Position numbers and translations under genes: made by a program. The notes below the pieces were generated by a model. It ran no database searches, was not told the DNA's origin, and was given only the letters and a program-made list of their open reading frames with translations. DNA of 64,000 bases from Leptidea sinapis (Eukaryota > Arthropoda > Insecta > Lepidoptera > Pieridae). Of the stretch, positions 54,019-64,000 are shown piece after piece. The DNA lies in contig NC_066270.1 of NCBI RefSeq assembly GCF_905404315.1, positions 12,480,001 to 12,544,000 on the forward strand, given 5' to 3'. Numbering within the stretch: position 1 is the first letter of the stretch; each line of letters opens with the position of its first letter.

Positions 54019-54316
54019 TATGAGACACGAACCTGATAAAATAAACTTTAAAAATATGTTAAAAAAATATTATTCTGACAATCTAGACACATTATATATA
54101 AACATTTAAATAATAATAGTCGTTATTAATGTTAAACAATATTATGTAACAATTTTCACCTCCATGTTTATATAAAAAAGCTTCATAACTTTCCATCTAT
54201 TTACATATTAAGATACTAAATGTTATTATTAAGATTGCACCGATCCTACAGACAAACCATTTAGATGGTTTTGTGGGACCATTTTTAAGTTATTATAATG
54301 TCAAATAAAAAAAAAA

Positions 54317-54797
54317 CGTCAAATTTGAACATAATGTTAATTTTTTGTAACCTTATATTAAAACATTAGCTTTCGCAGTAGAATTATTGCATTTTATAAT
54401 TACACCAGAAAAGCTTTTAACAAAATAGCCCTTGAATACACTACGTGAATTTTGTCTTCATGCCATGGAATACTTTTAAAAATGAAAACATTAAGAAATC
54501 TAGAAGTAGATATTTTGAACAAAACTGTTACTCATAGTTAAAAATAAATCCAGTTTAACTTTAAAGTAAATACTATCAAATCATACAATGAAAACAAATA
54601 AAATAATTCTACTTAATAATATTTACGTCACAATTGTATGACCTCCCTTCTTTCTTATTTAATTTGATTTTTATTTGACATTGCATATTGAACCGTATTT
54701 TTTATGTTCATTTTTATTCAAGATACAAAATTAATCTAAAAACAAATATCAACTCTATACCTAATTACAAGTAGAAGACAATATTTTCACTCTGCAG
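54317..54797. other. Spacer
   Basis: AT-rich, ending in ATTTTCACTCTGCAG, a good splice-acceptor-like sequence. Confidence 0.35.
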
Positions 54798-55022
54798 GGC
54801 GTCAACGAAGTGAATAATGATACTCCAGAATCGCCAAATTTATTCAGTAACTCTTTGGCCTTTGCTACCGTCTGCTGCCGTTAAGGGCGGAATGACGAGG
54901 AAGAAGGTCTAAGCTGTATTAACAAGATTGACGGTGATGATCAAGGCAAGTTTACTTTGCAGCGGTACAATAATTGGGGAACCATACTGTTGATGCCCGA
55001 ACGCGTTCAGTATTTACAATAA
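54798..55022 (+). other. Possible coding stretch after an acceptor-like site
   Basis: From 54798 the frame reads GVNEVNNDTPESPNLFSNSL, AFATVCCR, stop at 54882, and then stays open in the same frame for another 45 codons (GRNDEEEGLSCINKIDGDDQ...) to a second stop near 55022. Acidic and polar composition unlike the surrounding AT-rich DNA. The family is not recognised and chance cannot be excluded. Confidence 0.25.
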
Positions 55023-55199
55023 TAATATGAGCCCGGTCTAAAATATTGTTACGTGTGGAGCAAACATCTTTAAATAATCACATAAGGTCTCAGAGTTTCA
55101 GCGAACAGAAGCTTAAAGGCAAAATCCACACCCGGAGAGGAAAGATTAGTTAAATATTGTAAACATCTTTAATACAATGTTGAATATGCGGGATCAGTT

Positions 55200-55570
55200 A
55201 CAAATTAAGTTTAATAAAGATTAAAAAGTGCTGCATTGGCATGTGAGTTGTGACGAACGTTTGAGATATAAAAGTCAAAGGTTCTCAGTTCATCGGTAAC
55301 AGTCTCTTGTGACGAGTGGTGATAGCGGCTTCTCTTGAGCGTACCTTTGATCCATCTTGAGGTCGATGACAAGTCCAGTACGGCGATTGCCTCATGTAGG
55401 TACTTCATACCTTTATGATTACTAATTCATTCCCTGACCTACTTATATGAATGGCTATTTTTATTGTACTGAACTATTTATTATCACTAAATTTGTTTCA
55501 AATAACGTAATGGTAAGTTCGGACCTCCTACTACCGATGAGTGTGATTTTATCAGTATGTTCGTTTCATC
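55200..55570 (-). repeat. Inverted block P4 (right)
   Basis: Partner of 23905-24185. It contains 93 bp not present in the left copy. Confidence 0.88.
55211..55408 (-). CDS. Small conserved ORF, 65 aa (long form)
   Basis: Begins MKYLHEAIAVLDLSSTSRW, continues IKGTLKRSRYHHSSQETV and TDELRTFDFYIS, ends NVRHNSHANAALFNLY. The basic middle (RWIKGTLKRSRYHH) is the part absent from the left-arm form. ~70 bases upstream are conserved too. No signal peptide, transmembrane segment or known domain is visible. It may be an exon or an ORF in an unrecognised repeat. A poly(A) signal or splice site deciding between these was not found. Confidence 0.4.
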   Translation of the reverse strand: MKYLHEAIAVLDLSSTSRWIKGTLKRSRYHHSSQETVTDELRTFDFYISNVRHNSHANAALFNLY

Positions 55571-55899
55571 AACGTTTATTAATTGGGAAGAACTTATATT
55601 CGTTATCGTATTATTTTTCGAACTTAGTACGTAGAAAATTAGTATAGTTTATCTCAAATTTTTAAATTTATGTAAAGCGAATTCTAGGGTGATAATATTT
55701 AAGTTAACTATCGTATAAGTCATAATGATTAAATGAACACCGGGGTTACTTAATTCAAGGGGCAACTTGACTGTACGTTTACTATGCACTTCATTTATTG
55801 TTTCTTAAAATATTATTAAAAGCTATAAGCACATCGGAAAGATTGAGTTATTTTTTATCATCGTTTTAAAACGAAGAAAGCAAAAATAACTAATAGTTG
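55571..55899. other. Spacer
   Basis: Nothing recognised. Confidence 0.3.
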
Positions 55900-56015
55900 G
55901 AAAGAATACCTAAAAAAACACGCTTCTAAAGAAAATCAATCTAAAAGTAAAAGTAATGTTTTTAAATTTTTAAACAAAAAATTGTATGTTATCGTAAAAA
56001 AACGTGATTTTTCTT
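55900..56015 (+). repeat. 3' part of the 21697-22112 repeat
   Basis: AAACACGCTTCTAAAGAAAA and AAAAAAACGTGATTTTTCTT parallel 22022-22115. Confidence 0.55.
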
Positions 56016-56699
56016 TAATATTATTTGTTCTCTGTTACTTTATATTAATCCGAATATAGGATAATAATAAAAGAGATTTATATGAATATACTAAATCAAA
56101 AAACATTTTGATAAATTCTGTAAATATTATAACTCCGGAAGTTATAATATGTATTTTCATAATGAAATATGTATTTAATATAACAGTACTTTAACATAGC
56201 ATAAATCTCGTAGTGGAAATAGAAGGTTGTATGCAATATAGTCTACATGTTTGGTTCTCTTTGTACAAATTTGTCGAGGAAATACCACGTACAAGCCCCG
56301 GAGGATTTGACGGAACGAGCTATGATTTTCTGAATCTACATAAATATTCACTTATTGTCCGCGATAGAACGTTTAAACTATATAAAAATATGGAGTTAAT
56401 AAAGTATTTTGTATCATCGTATTGAGCTCAACTAATTTCGTTACACTTGAACTACAGCAGCTAGATTAGTTCAAAACAAATGCCACTTATGTCAATAATA
56501 TGAATATGTATAAAGGAAGATGAATAAGATAAAAAAAAATTGCATGCGTACAAAGTATATATGTCAGAAATGAAACTTGCATTGTGCATGAACCTCTAAA
56601 CTGCATGAGGTCCTGGTACATGTTGCTAGGATGACACATGATTTCAACCGCTATGAAAGACATTACTATCACCGCTACCATATTTATGTTCTCCTAGTG
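56016..56699. other. Spacer with one odd minus-strand frame
   Basis: The minus frame 56487-56681 begins MVAVIVMSFIAVEIMCHPSN, with a hydrophobic, signal-like start, but then runs into low-information sequence. No family recognised. Nothing else seen. Confidence 0.3.
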
Positions 56700-56910
56700 T
56701 CAGAATATATATATATGACAATCTCTTCTTCAACTATGATCACCTGGTACCAAAACACTATATGATGCTTTCTATGTCATTTTCTCCCATGTTAAATGTA
56801 AGGAATATATATATGTGTCGGTCTCTTTTAATTGCTGCGGTCTTCGTTTCATTGTCTTTCAAATCACAAGGATGCTTAAGAATTTTTTACTTCAAAGAAC
56901 ACATAGCAAT
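56700..56910 (+). repeat. Dispersed repeat shared with 31515-31800
   Basis: ATCTCTTCTTCAACTATGAT, GGTACCAAAACA, TCATTTTCTCCCATGTTAAA and CTTCGTTTCATTGTCTTTCA. Confidence 0.65.
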
Positions 56911-57214
56911 TTGAGGACATTCTACGGAGCAAACTCCAAGACTGCAAAATGAATTTTTTTTTTACGATTTTCAATGAATAAAAAGTGTTTTAAGTATTAT
57001 CTGCTTGACTATTAGTTGCTATAAGTTTCTGAGCTGAGTTGAATTCATTTAAACATTTAACAATGCTATAGATAAGTTGACGTGAAAAAGCTATGAGATT
57101 TTTATAGATAAATACGAAACTGGCAGAATGATGAGCAATGTAAAAAGGAAGTCAATTAATGCAAACGGTTGAAACACAATCTAAATTCATCGTTATATCA
57201 ATACACAAAGATTC
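56911..57214. other. Spacer
   Basis: Nothing recognised. Confidence 0.3.
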
Positions 57215-57575
57215 ATGTTGTGGGAAAAATAATTAATAAGGTGTTTACTGTACTGTGTGAAAAGCACGTAGATAGTGCTATATTAATTTACAAAAAAAGA
57301 AAATCTGGCTTCGTTTGAGAGCACGAGTTAATTATGCAAGCATCGATCGTCAATCTGATCCTCTAAAGACCTCTGTTACTTCAGTCTTTATACCCTCTAT
57401 AAACCTTCTTATAAAATTTAAGGCGACCGTTGAATTTGCAATTTTTTCGTCAGCTCCGCATGTAGACGAGAGAGGGCTAGATCGTGATGCCACATTATTA
57501 ATTAACCAGAGCATAAACAATTAATATTTCACCTAAATATAGGATCCACCCAGCGCTTCACTGTAAGAACCTTCT
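57215..57575 (-). repeat. Inverted block P3 (right)
   Basis: Partner of 20940-21290. It retains CGTCTACATGCGGAGCTGAC (minus strand) between shared blocks, a piece deleted from the left copy but recognisable in the third copy at 33340-33385. Confidence 0.88.
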
Positions 57576-58009
57576 TAAAGTAAAATAAAAAAAAAAAGTT
57601 TAAATAACCTTTTTTTAAATCCAATTTCATTTCAATACAAAATATACATAATAATATATACATATTTATATTTTATCTAGTATGTATATCTATATGTGTT
57701 TCTCATAATAATGTAACATGCACAATACAATTAATCAATATTTCATATTATTACATGAATTTTCGGTCAATGATTTATTATGAGTTTCGTTGTATCGGAA
57801 CTAAAACCAACGGGAAACCAATAGGTTCCCGTGGTTAGCAATAGCTAAGACTTCGCTGTCCTTTCTGTCTGTCCATCAGTGAGCTATATCCAGAAAATCG
57901 CAAAAGTATGTTGATATTTGACAGAGAGTGTATGTAGACTTACACTTTATTTTATCTTTATACTATAGACATTATAACTTATATCTTTAAACGAGCACTT
58001 CTTGTATAT
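57576..58009. other. AT-rich spacer
   Basis: Nothing recognised. Confidence 0.3.
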
Positions 58010-58145
58010 ATATATCCTGAATCTCGGAAACGGTTCCAACGATTTTCATAAAATTTTGTATACATAGGATTTAAGACCTAGCTCAGGTTTCAACTAAAAA
58101 AATGTACTTTTATCCTTGTTTTAATGAGAAACAGCTACAATAACT
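58010..58145 (+). repeat. Dispersed repeat (GCGATAAATCGATCTAG type), partial
   Basis: ATCTCGGAAACGGTTCCAAC, GATTTTCATAAAATTTTGTA and ATGAGAAACAGCTACAATAA. Inverted relative to 38835-39052. Confidence 0.6.
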
Positions 58146-58385
58146 TTAGAATACAAAGGTTACTTTCGCCACAAGATTTTCTATGTTAAATAATAAGCCG
58201 AAGGGCACATCGTTCTTACTTTACTTCATTTTATAATCTATTCTATTCGATTGTGTTCTTTTTCTAGTCACTTTAATCTATTTAAATTATATTTTATCTT
58301 TGCGCTCAACCACATAACATTGAGTTCTTATGTGCAGAAAGGAACTCCTTGTTACAATTTTTAAATCCCATTCCATAAAAAAAAC

Positions 58386-58670
58386 TAATACTACGCCCAA
58401 GTAGGCGTACTCGAGCCAGTCTCGAACAATGTATGACGTTGATATGCGACATGTTCTGTTAAACTTTGCTAATAATTGAAATAAAAATGCTGGGTTGCGA
58501 AGTAAAACTTTGTAAAAATAACTACAAGAAATAAGAAAGACATTCGGATCACATATCATGAGTAAGAATTTAGAAAATTATTTATTTCAATGTAAAACAA
58601 AGCGTAAGTTACAAAATTTGAAAGATTCCATAAAGTGTGAAGTTGCCACGCACACAAGCATCTAATTCTC
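58386..58670 (+). repeat. Interior of the 30291-30646 MITE
   Basis: ACTAATACTACGCCCAAGTA, GGCGTACTCGAGCCAGTCTC, GAACAATGTATGACGTTGAT and GTTACAAAATTTGAAAGAT match 30350-30585. The terminal inverted repeats are missing. Confidence 0.75.
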
Positions 58671-58744
58671 TATTCGGTATTGTATATCAAACAGCATCTT
58701 TTCTTTAATAAAATTGTTAAAAAAATGTAACGAATTTATTATAA

Positions 58745-58905
58745 GACACCTGGGCGCTTTGCGAAACTCCCGAACCGGGAGTCATATTCATAAAGTGAAC
58801 ACATACAACGGAAGTTTGACAGGAATATGTAGAATATTTACAGCACCAGGCGGAGCCAAGCTGCGTTCCACTCTTTATCAATACAATTTTTGGCAACGAC
58901 ATCAG
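58745..58905 (+). repeat. Inverted block P2 (right)
   Basis: Partner of 18680-18840 and, in direct orientation, of 6420-6545. Confidence 0.75.
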
Positions 58906-58924
58906 AATTTGTACAAATCTTTCA

Positions 58925-59232
58925 CCAGTGGGAGGCTCTTTTGCACAGGATGCAGACTAGATTATGAGTACCACAACGGCGCCTATATCTGCCGTAAAGC
59001 AGTAATGTGAAAGCATTATTGTTTCAATCTGAAGAGCGCCGTAGCTAGTGAAATTACTGGACAATTGACACTAACATCTAACGTCTCAAGGTGACGAGCG
59101 CAATTGTAGTGCCGCTCAGTATTTTTGGGTTTTTCAAGAATCTTAAGCGGCATTTCATTGTTATAGGCAGGGCGTATCAATTACCACCAGCTGAACGTCC
59201 TGCTCGTCTCGTCCCTTAATGTCATAAAAAAA
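58925..59232 (+). mobile_element. Short retroposon S, copy 8
   Basis: CAGTGGGAGGCTCTTTTGCA to CTGCTCGTCTCGTCCCTTAA and TGTCATAAAAAAA. Full length and inserted just after block P2. Confidence 0.9.
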
Positions 59233-59357
59233 CTTTTGATAACTCACCTGTAAAACAATGCAATCCAAAACATAGTATGTAATAAAACCATGTCTCGCAA
59301 CTCAGTTCTTCTACCGTTAAAAGTTGTGATATTCATGTAATACAATATTGTATATTT

Positions 59358-59590
59358 TTAACCGATTTTAAAAAGGATGAGGTTCTCAATTCGATGGTTT
59401 GTTTTTTTATGTTTGTTACCTCAGAACTTTCGACTGGGTGAACCGATATTGATGATTATTTTTTTATTTGAAAGCTGGTGCTTCCCGTATGGACCTATTA
59501 TAATTTGGTCCAGATCTGACAATGGCGTCCATGAGAAAACCATTAAAGTATTAAATTTATTAATATGTGCGCGACAAAACTAAGATTAAC
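59358..59590 (+). repeat. Dispersed repeat (GGATGAGGTTCT type)
   Basis: Second copy of 17128-17345: ACCTCAGAACTTTCGACTGG, GTGAACCGATATTGATG, GAAAGCTGGTGCTTCCCGTA and GTCCATGAGAAAACCATTA. Confidence 0.7.
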
Positions 59591-59885
59591 TCAATATCGT
59601 GCCAACCGATTTCATGGATTGTTTTATCGGAAAGGATATACTTCAAAGGTAGTTTGGTGAGAGTAAGGGTGGTTAGGTTCTGAGTATGGGATCAATGACA
59701 AAGTAACGGAACTCTTCAATTCTTAGGAGCAAATTAACGACACTCGCCCGAATGTTTTTTATGCTATCCGGATATTTGAGTCACCTAACGTAACGTAGCT
59801 ATGGTCAAGTAAGTGTTGTAGTCAAATATGATGATCTATGGAACTCATTACAGACTTACAGTAAGGGTGCCATCCTCGCGCAACG
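59591..59885. other. Likely continuation of the same repeat
   Basis: No second copy in the window supports this part; CTCTTCAATTCTTAGGAGCA looks like repeat sequence. Confidence 0.35.
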
Positions 59886-60200
59886 TGAAGAGGCGAGAGG
59901 CGAGAACGCGGTCGCAGCAAAAGGACACCGATTCCGATAATACTGTGATTAAAATTAAGAATTTAGAATTATTATGTGTCTCAACTAAAGCAAAAATGTA
60001 ATTATGGAACCACATGTCGGAAATATTTATAGACAAACATGCAAACTGCTTAGGACGACGTACCTTTGGCGACTCTCCCTCTAATATATACGGCTGGTCG
60101 GCTCTGGTAATGAGGCCCTTACATAAATTACGAATACTCACTGGCCCTACAGCACCTTGGATGTTAGCCCTCTGCAACTGTTTGAAGTAATTTCACATGC
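59886..60200 (-). repeat. Dispersed repeat shared with 36015-36175
   Basis: On the minus strand: GTGAAATTACTTCAAACAG, GGGCTAACATCCAAGGTGCT, GGGCCAGTGAGTATTCG, CCAGCCGTATATATTAGAGG, GGAGAGTCGCCAAAGGTACG. The minus frame (59848-60177) is open but looks non-coding when compared with the other copy. Confidence 0.65.
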
Positions 60201-61044
60201 TACTATGTCTAGTCTCAACGCACACTGAAAATTAGGGTATAGAGTTTGAAATACTTTTTTCGTACTAAGCTTTATATTATTTTTTTATTTACCCTCGCTA
60301 TCGACACTCTTCTGCCATCTATCGTAAAGAATACGAATTAGAAAAATTTATTCCATGCCACACATAAAATTAGAATCCAAATAATATTATATTCCTAATC
60401 CTAACTTGACTTAATCTGAAATGAAAGGTCATTTAAGTCTTTGCAGTAGAACTCTGGGGAACCGAATGCAATAAAATCTATGAAGACATTTAGTATTTCT
60501 TCTAGAGAATAACTATTTTTACCATGTATGTCTTATTTAATCGAAAACAGCTACTACGCAAAACGACAATTTTATACTAAAACCAAAATTAAGTTAAATA
60601 TCAATAAGAAGAAAATCTTCGCGGTGAATAGGTGACGTTAGTGGCAAGAAGCGGTGAGGGAGGAGGGGCAAACGACTTTTGCTTACGGTCATACATGTAC
60701 AACAATACATGAGTTCAGGGCAGAATAATGAAAAATTTCATTCCTAAGAAATTTAGTCATAGAAATTTAATAATAAAACATTTATTTCAATGTGTCACTT
60801 TAAAAAATTATAAATTATTTTCAATTAGGTAAGTCCAATCAAAAAAAGTCAAAGTTATATTATTGTTTTCTGTTGTGTACGTAGGTAGATGTTTTGCAAG
60901 TGTCTATCGTGAACTAGAGATTTGTTCGTAGATATTGCGATGTTGACAACCCTACACACGTCTCGCACTAAACCTGAGTGAATAACCGCTAGTAGTAAAG
61001 ATGAACTATTTTCTGGAGGCTCTTTCTGATCACTGTTTTATCTT
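60201..61044. other. Spacer
   Basis: Nothing recognised. Confidence 0.35.
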
Positions 61045-61330
61045 GTGGGGGCCTACCAACACTGCATTGCGATACGTGGTCGCCATTCGAGAACTTTTGG
61101 GCCACAACAGCCATCTATCCTTCGAACTATGTGCCCTGCCTACTGCCACTTGAGTGTCGCAATCATTTGGGCCATGATTCGATCTCGCAGAAAAACTCCG
61201 AGCATAGCCCTCTCCATTCTCATCACGCCCATAGTTAGCGACCACGTCTGCGTACCATAAGTCATCATTGACAACACACACTGGTTGGAAATCTCCGTTT
61301 GAGACACTGTGGTATTTGGGACGAAAAGAC
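61045..61330 (-). pseudogene. RTE-like LINE polymerase C-terminus
   Basis: Minus strand: EISNQCVLSMMTYGTQTWSL, TMGVMRMERAMLGVFLRDRI, MAQMIATLKWQ, then in a shifted frame AGHIVRRIDGCCGPKVLEWR. Same pattern as the copy at 17897-18245. Frameshift and stop present. Confidence 0.85.
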
Positions 61331-62324
61331 ACACAACTTAAAACTAATTAATAAGTTATTCTTACAATAATTAATGTACTACGTTATATTATTGTTTACT
61401 AATATAATAATTATATAATTACCACTAATACAGCCACTCTTTGGTTTTAAATAGGTGGCATTTAAAATAGCATAAATTATTTAAAAAAGAAGTTATAACA
61501 GCTCAACGCCGTGCACCTACCTATAAAGGCCTGTCATTAAAAAGCGACTTCCTAAATATACCTATTCTGCAGTTTACTTTAATATTGGCACTTTCATTTT
61601 GAGTTGATTAGTAATAGAATTATGAAGCTTATATTATAAATTGTAAATGTTAATATTAAATATATAGATCTCAGCTAGTGATTTCCATCAATTTTATAAT
61701 ATGTAGTACATCTTTAAATTTTTAAATTTATGGTTGGAAATTATTAGTCAGATTACTTGGCTGATAATAAGACTTTCTCTTATATCTCACAATGACGAGC
61801 TCAATTGCTCAGATCTTTGGATAGAATCAAGAATGAATATAATAGAATACAATAGAAGGGTGTATCATTTATCATGGGCGTATCAACTATCTTGTGACTT
61901 TCTCCCATCCCCTTGATCCTGCTCCCAGGATAACTCGGGTGGAAAGTCTTAGAATATAATTATAATGAAAAGTATAATCAACATAAAACTAGGACAAAAT
62001 TATTTATGTATCGAGGTAGCTGTTGTACTATTAAATTTAATCCATAAATCTCAACTCATTGGCTTTTAAATTTCTGGTTCATTGCTCAATTGTCACGCTA
62101 TGTAAGTAGGTAAGTATCTATTTGTTTAATGCTAGTTACAATAAGGACTCATTTGAATACATTGTCTTTAAATGTAAATACATTCGCGATAAGAAGGAAG
62201 GACAACCACATGGATACTTCCGCTCTGCCAATTGTTAAATATAGCCGCAACCGTGACCATTGGGAAAACCCAAGTGCTATGGGATCGGGTCTGCCGATTT
62301 CCTTCAGATTAAGAAAAAGGCATA
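61331..62324. other. Spacer
   Basis: 61785-61925 (ATGACGAGCTCAATTGCTCA, GGGCGTATCAACTATCTTG) may be a very old short retroposon S tail. Nothing firm. Confidence 0.35.
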
Positions 62325-62640
62325 TAAGGCATTTATTTTCTCCAAATTGATTACTTTAGAATTGCTTTTGATGTCATTTCTGATATACTAGATACTAGTA
62401 CCGCTTTGGAAACAAATAGCGTTCTGAGAAAGGAAGAAACAGAGCAAAAAAATTCTCCCAGCACTCTTTTTTTTGCGCTCTTTTTAATGAAATATACAAA
62501 ATTGTGCCTTTTTTATTAAAATAATAACTAAGGCATTTTCTATAAATAAATAGAGAATGCCTGAACAGTGGCTGGACTTTATTAGAAAAGTGTATGCAAT
62601 TACCCTTAAAGCAAAATGTAGCTTATAAAGCCAAGAGGCA
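62325..62640 (-). mobile_element. Family E LINE 3' end
   Basis: On the minus strand: GTGTATGCA..TTTAC..TT ends, then the 3' UTR TCAGAACGCTATTTGTTTCC, AGTATCTAGTATATCAG and CAATTTGGAGAAAATAAATG. Parallel to 4395-4720. The reading frame is decayed. Confidence 0.75.
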
Positions 62641-63289
62641 AGAAAAACGCACCGGGTCGACGTTAGTTTTTTTTGTTGCCACCGTAAAGTATCCACCACC
62701 CAAATAGTATTAGCACAGTAGACATATGTACGTCTACTGTGGTGATATGTACTATGACTTTCCTTACTAACTTCCAATAAATTATAAGCAACTAGGCTGC
62801 GAACAACAAAACGGTTTGACGTATGCAGGGTCGAAATTGCATAGTAGAATGTAGCACGTACCTCAGTACCGTAGGCGGCGAATAGTGCGTAGTAAAGGGC
62901 ATAGCGGAGCGTAGCGTGTGAACGCTAAGTAAGTTAAGTATAAGCAAAATGTAACTTCTTTTACAACCCCATTTGATCTTTTGAAACAAATATTAAAACA
63001 ATAAAAACATTGAACTGTTCGTCAAGGCGAACTAAATTAATTGCTATTGGTAACTTACCAATGGTAAAACCAATTTTAATTGCTTTGTTTGAACACGATT
63101 CAACCAGTCAAATCAAACATTTTAATTGATATTAACTTGGTATCAAATTTTAATAACAGTTTCACAATTCAAAAGCGGTAATAAATTTATAGACGCAGAA
63201 TAATAAAGGCTTATAATAAATAGATACTTGAAATTGTTAAGCGAAGTTCTGCAGCGCGTCAATCAAAAACGCGAACTCATGCAAACATT
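62641..63289. other. Spacer
   Basis: 62820-62925 is GC-richer (CGTACCTCAGTACCGTAGGC, GGCATAGCGGAGCGTAGCGT) with short repeated GTAGCG motifs; a MITE end is possible. No gene. Confidence 0.4.
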
Positions 63290-63535
63290 CAAGATGGAGA
63301 AAGGCACATATTTGGGGGACGTGTTTAGGCACGAGAGGTACTCCAACAACTCAACATGATGGGAAAAGTTGCCGGAAGAAGAGGCGTAGGTCGCAGAAAA
63401 AATTCTTGGCTGCGCAACATCCGAGTGTGGACAGGAATCACGAGTACTGCAGAACTTTTTGCAAAGAACAAAAAATTGAATTGACAAAGCTGACTGCTGA
63501 CCTTCGCTAGTCGGAGAGAAGAAGAAGAAGAAGAT
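63290..63535 (+). pseudogene. LINE C-terminal end (GRRGVGRRKNSWLRN type)
   Basis: KMEKGTYLGDVFRHERY, then in a second frame QLNMMGKVAGRRGVGRRKNS, WLRNIRVWTGITSTAELFAK. This matches the tail of a LINE subfamily with pattern YLGHxLRxxRYxLLQLIxxGKxxGRRxxGRRxxSWLRNLRxWTG. One frameshift. The 3' end is a (GAA)n tail (63515-63532). Confidence 0.85.
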
Positions 63536-63599
63536 AAATCACAATAGGATTACCATATAAATAAGTTCACATACCAAAAGGTAAATTCGTTTCTCAGGC

Positions 63600-63775
63600 A
63601 TAAAAATGAGTGGAAATGAGGAACATTTAAAATATTTACAGTAACGTTAATTTATCATTGTGACTTCCGTGTACAATATGCCTCGAGGTATTGAGGCGAG
63701 CTACACCTCACTTAGAAAGTATTTTTATTTTACATACATTTCCTGCAAAACGATAACAGTTGCGAGATTTTATAA
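63600..63775 (-). repeat. Inverted block P1 (right, outermost)
   Basis: Partner of 11680-11850. Confidence 0.8.
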
Positions 63776-63851
63776 TAATATGTTTGGGGGTTATATTAAG
63801 TTTATTTAACTATTATTTACATATCTCCATAGTCATATTTTTATGGCGCAC

Positions 63852-63897
63852 CGCCGCCAACGGCGCCTATTTCTGTCGAGAAGTAGTAATGTGTAAA
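63852..63897 (+). mobile_element. Short retroposon S, small fragment
   Basis: CCAACGGCGCCTATTTCTGT, CGAGAAGTAGTAATGTGTAA: bases about 60-105 of the family only. Confidence 0.65.
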
Positions 63898-64000
63898 GGG
63901 CCCTGTAAACGGTCAAATTATTTGTCAAATATTTGTTTGACAAACGTGTTTGTCAAATTTTTTGAAAGTGTGTGAGCTTGTTTGACGTGTTTGTCAAACA
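63896..64000 (+). mobile_element. Left part of a MITE running off the window
   Basis: GGGCCCTGTAAACGGTCAAA, then alternating TTTGTCAAA / TTTGACAAA motifs (at least six in 100 bases). This resembles the end of a TIR element with sub-terminal repeats. Its other end is outside the window. Confidence 0.5.

Larger units (their letters stand above)
52990..54316 (+). mobile_element. Family F LINE 3' end, split by copy A5
   Basis: Left part (52990-53181) reads HGSQERSSSLVCHAHQTRST, SDGKYEAPRVKNYYGDRILK, KRIPYILNSLPVD. The right part resumes at 54019-54020 with MRHEPDKINFKNMLKKYYSD and NLDTLYINI, stop near 54108. The frame is continuous across the junction when A5 is left out. The 3' UTR ends GTCAAATAAAAAAAAAACG at about 54315. 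The pattern is the usual end of a LINE polymerase (APRVxNxYGxR...PxxLNxLP). Confidence 0.8.

Noticed and set aside
58714..59010. 98-codon plus-strand frame
   Set aside because: Spans block P2 and the head of short retroposon S; an artefact of repeat sequence, not conserved as protein in other copies.
17128..59590. 17128-17345 / 59358-59590 as another pair of the inverted duplication
   Set aside because: The two copies are in direct orientation; it is an ordinary dispersed repeat.
59848..60177. 109-codon minus-strand frame
   Set aside because: The related copy at 36015-36175 has frameshifts throughout and no protein-level conservation beyond a few residues.
4395..62640. 4395-5010 / 62325-62640 as an inverted pair
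   Set aside because: Both are on the minus strand; independent family E LINE ends.

Overview
This is AT-rich eukaryotic nuclear DNA, almost certainly from a moth or butterfly (Lepidoptera). The evidence is a dense mix of repeat types typical of that order: several non-LTR retrotransposon (LINE) families with insect-type reverse transcriptase, RTE-like ends, mariner-type transposase remnants, Helitron helicase debris, tRNA-derived SINE remnants, MITEs, and many copies of a ~310-bp poly(A)-tailed short retroposon. Species and chromosome cannot be fixed from the sequence. No complete host gene was found. A repeat-rich intergenic or heterochromatic region (possibly W-linked) is plausible but unproven.

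Layout. 0-6 kb: an open LINE reverse transcriptase entering from the left edge (family A), two further LINE ends, a mariner fragment and two short retroposons. 6-19 kb: short repeat remnants and LINE ends (families A, D, H). 19-26 kb: Helitron debris, more retroposons, a family H LINE, and blocks that recur in inverted order on the right side. 26.7-27.5 kb: a foldback element made of exact 100-bp units, three per arm, each with a YY1/PHO-like motif. 27.7-30 kb and 40.8-47.9 kb: diverged inverted copies of one another; the right copy is expanded by later insertions (LINEs, SINE, mariner, MITE). 30-40.8 kb: the spacer, with MITEs, a Tc1/mariner remnant and LINE family G. 48-54 kb: two short retroposons in head-to-head inversion, an RTE-like end, a possible LTR, and a family A LINE with an intact reading frame sitting inside another LINE (family F). 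54-64 kb: inverted partners of the left side, plus LINE ends.

The main result is large-scale. At least nine separate blocks on the left (11.7-30 kb) match blocks on the right (40.8-63.8 kb) in inverted orientation and in mirror order. This suggests one old inverted duplication around an axis near 35 kb, later broken up by mobile elements that differ between the arms. One pair carries a small open reading frame kept in frame in both arms despite a 93-bp indel. Another pair is much more similar than the rest and contains matching 133-bp GT-AG intron-like segments.

Nearly all coding signal comes from mobile elements. They do not form a pathway. The likely functional link is parasitic: the ~310-bp short retroposon shares its 3' tail with family A LINEs, as expected if family A reverse transcriptase mobilises it. 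All homology statements come from reading the sequence and from knowledge of the families; no database search was run, and identities are by-eye estimates.
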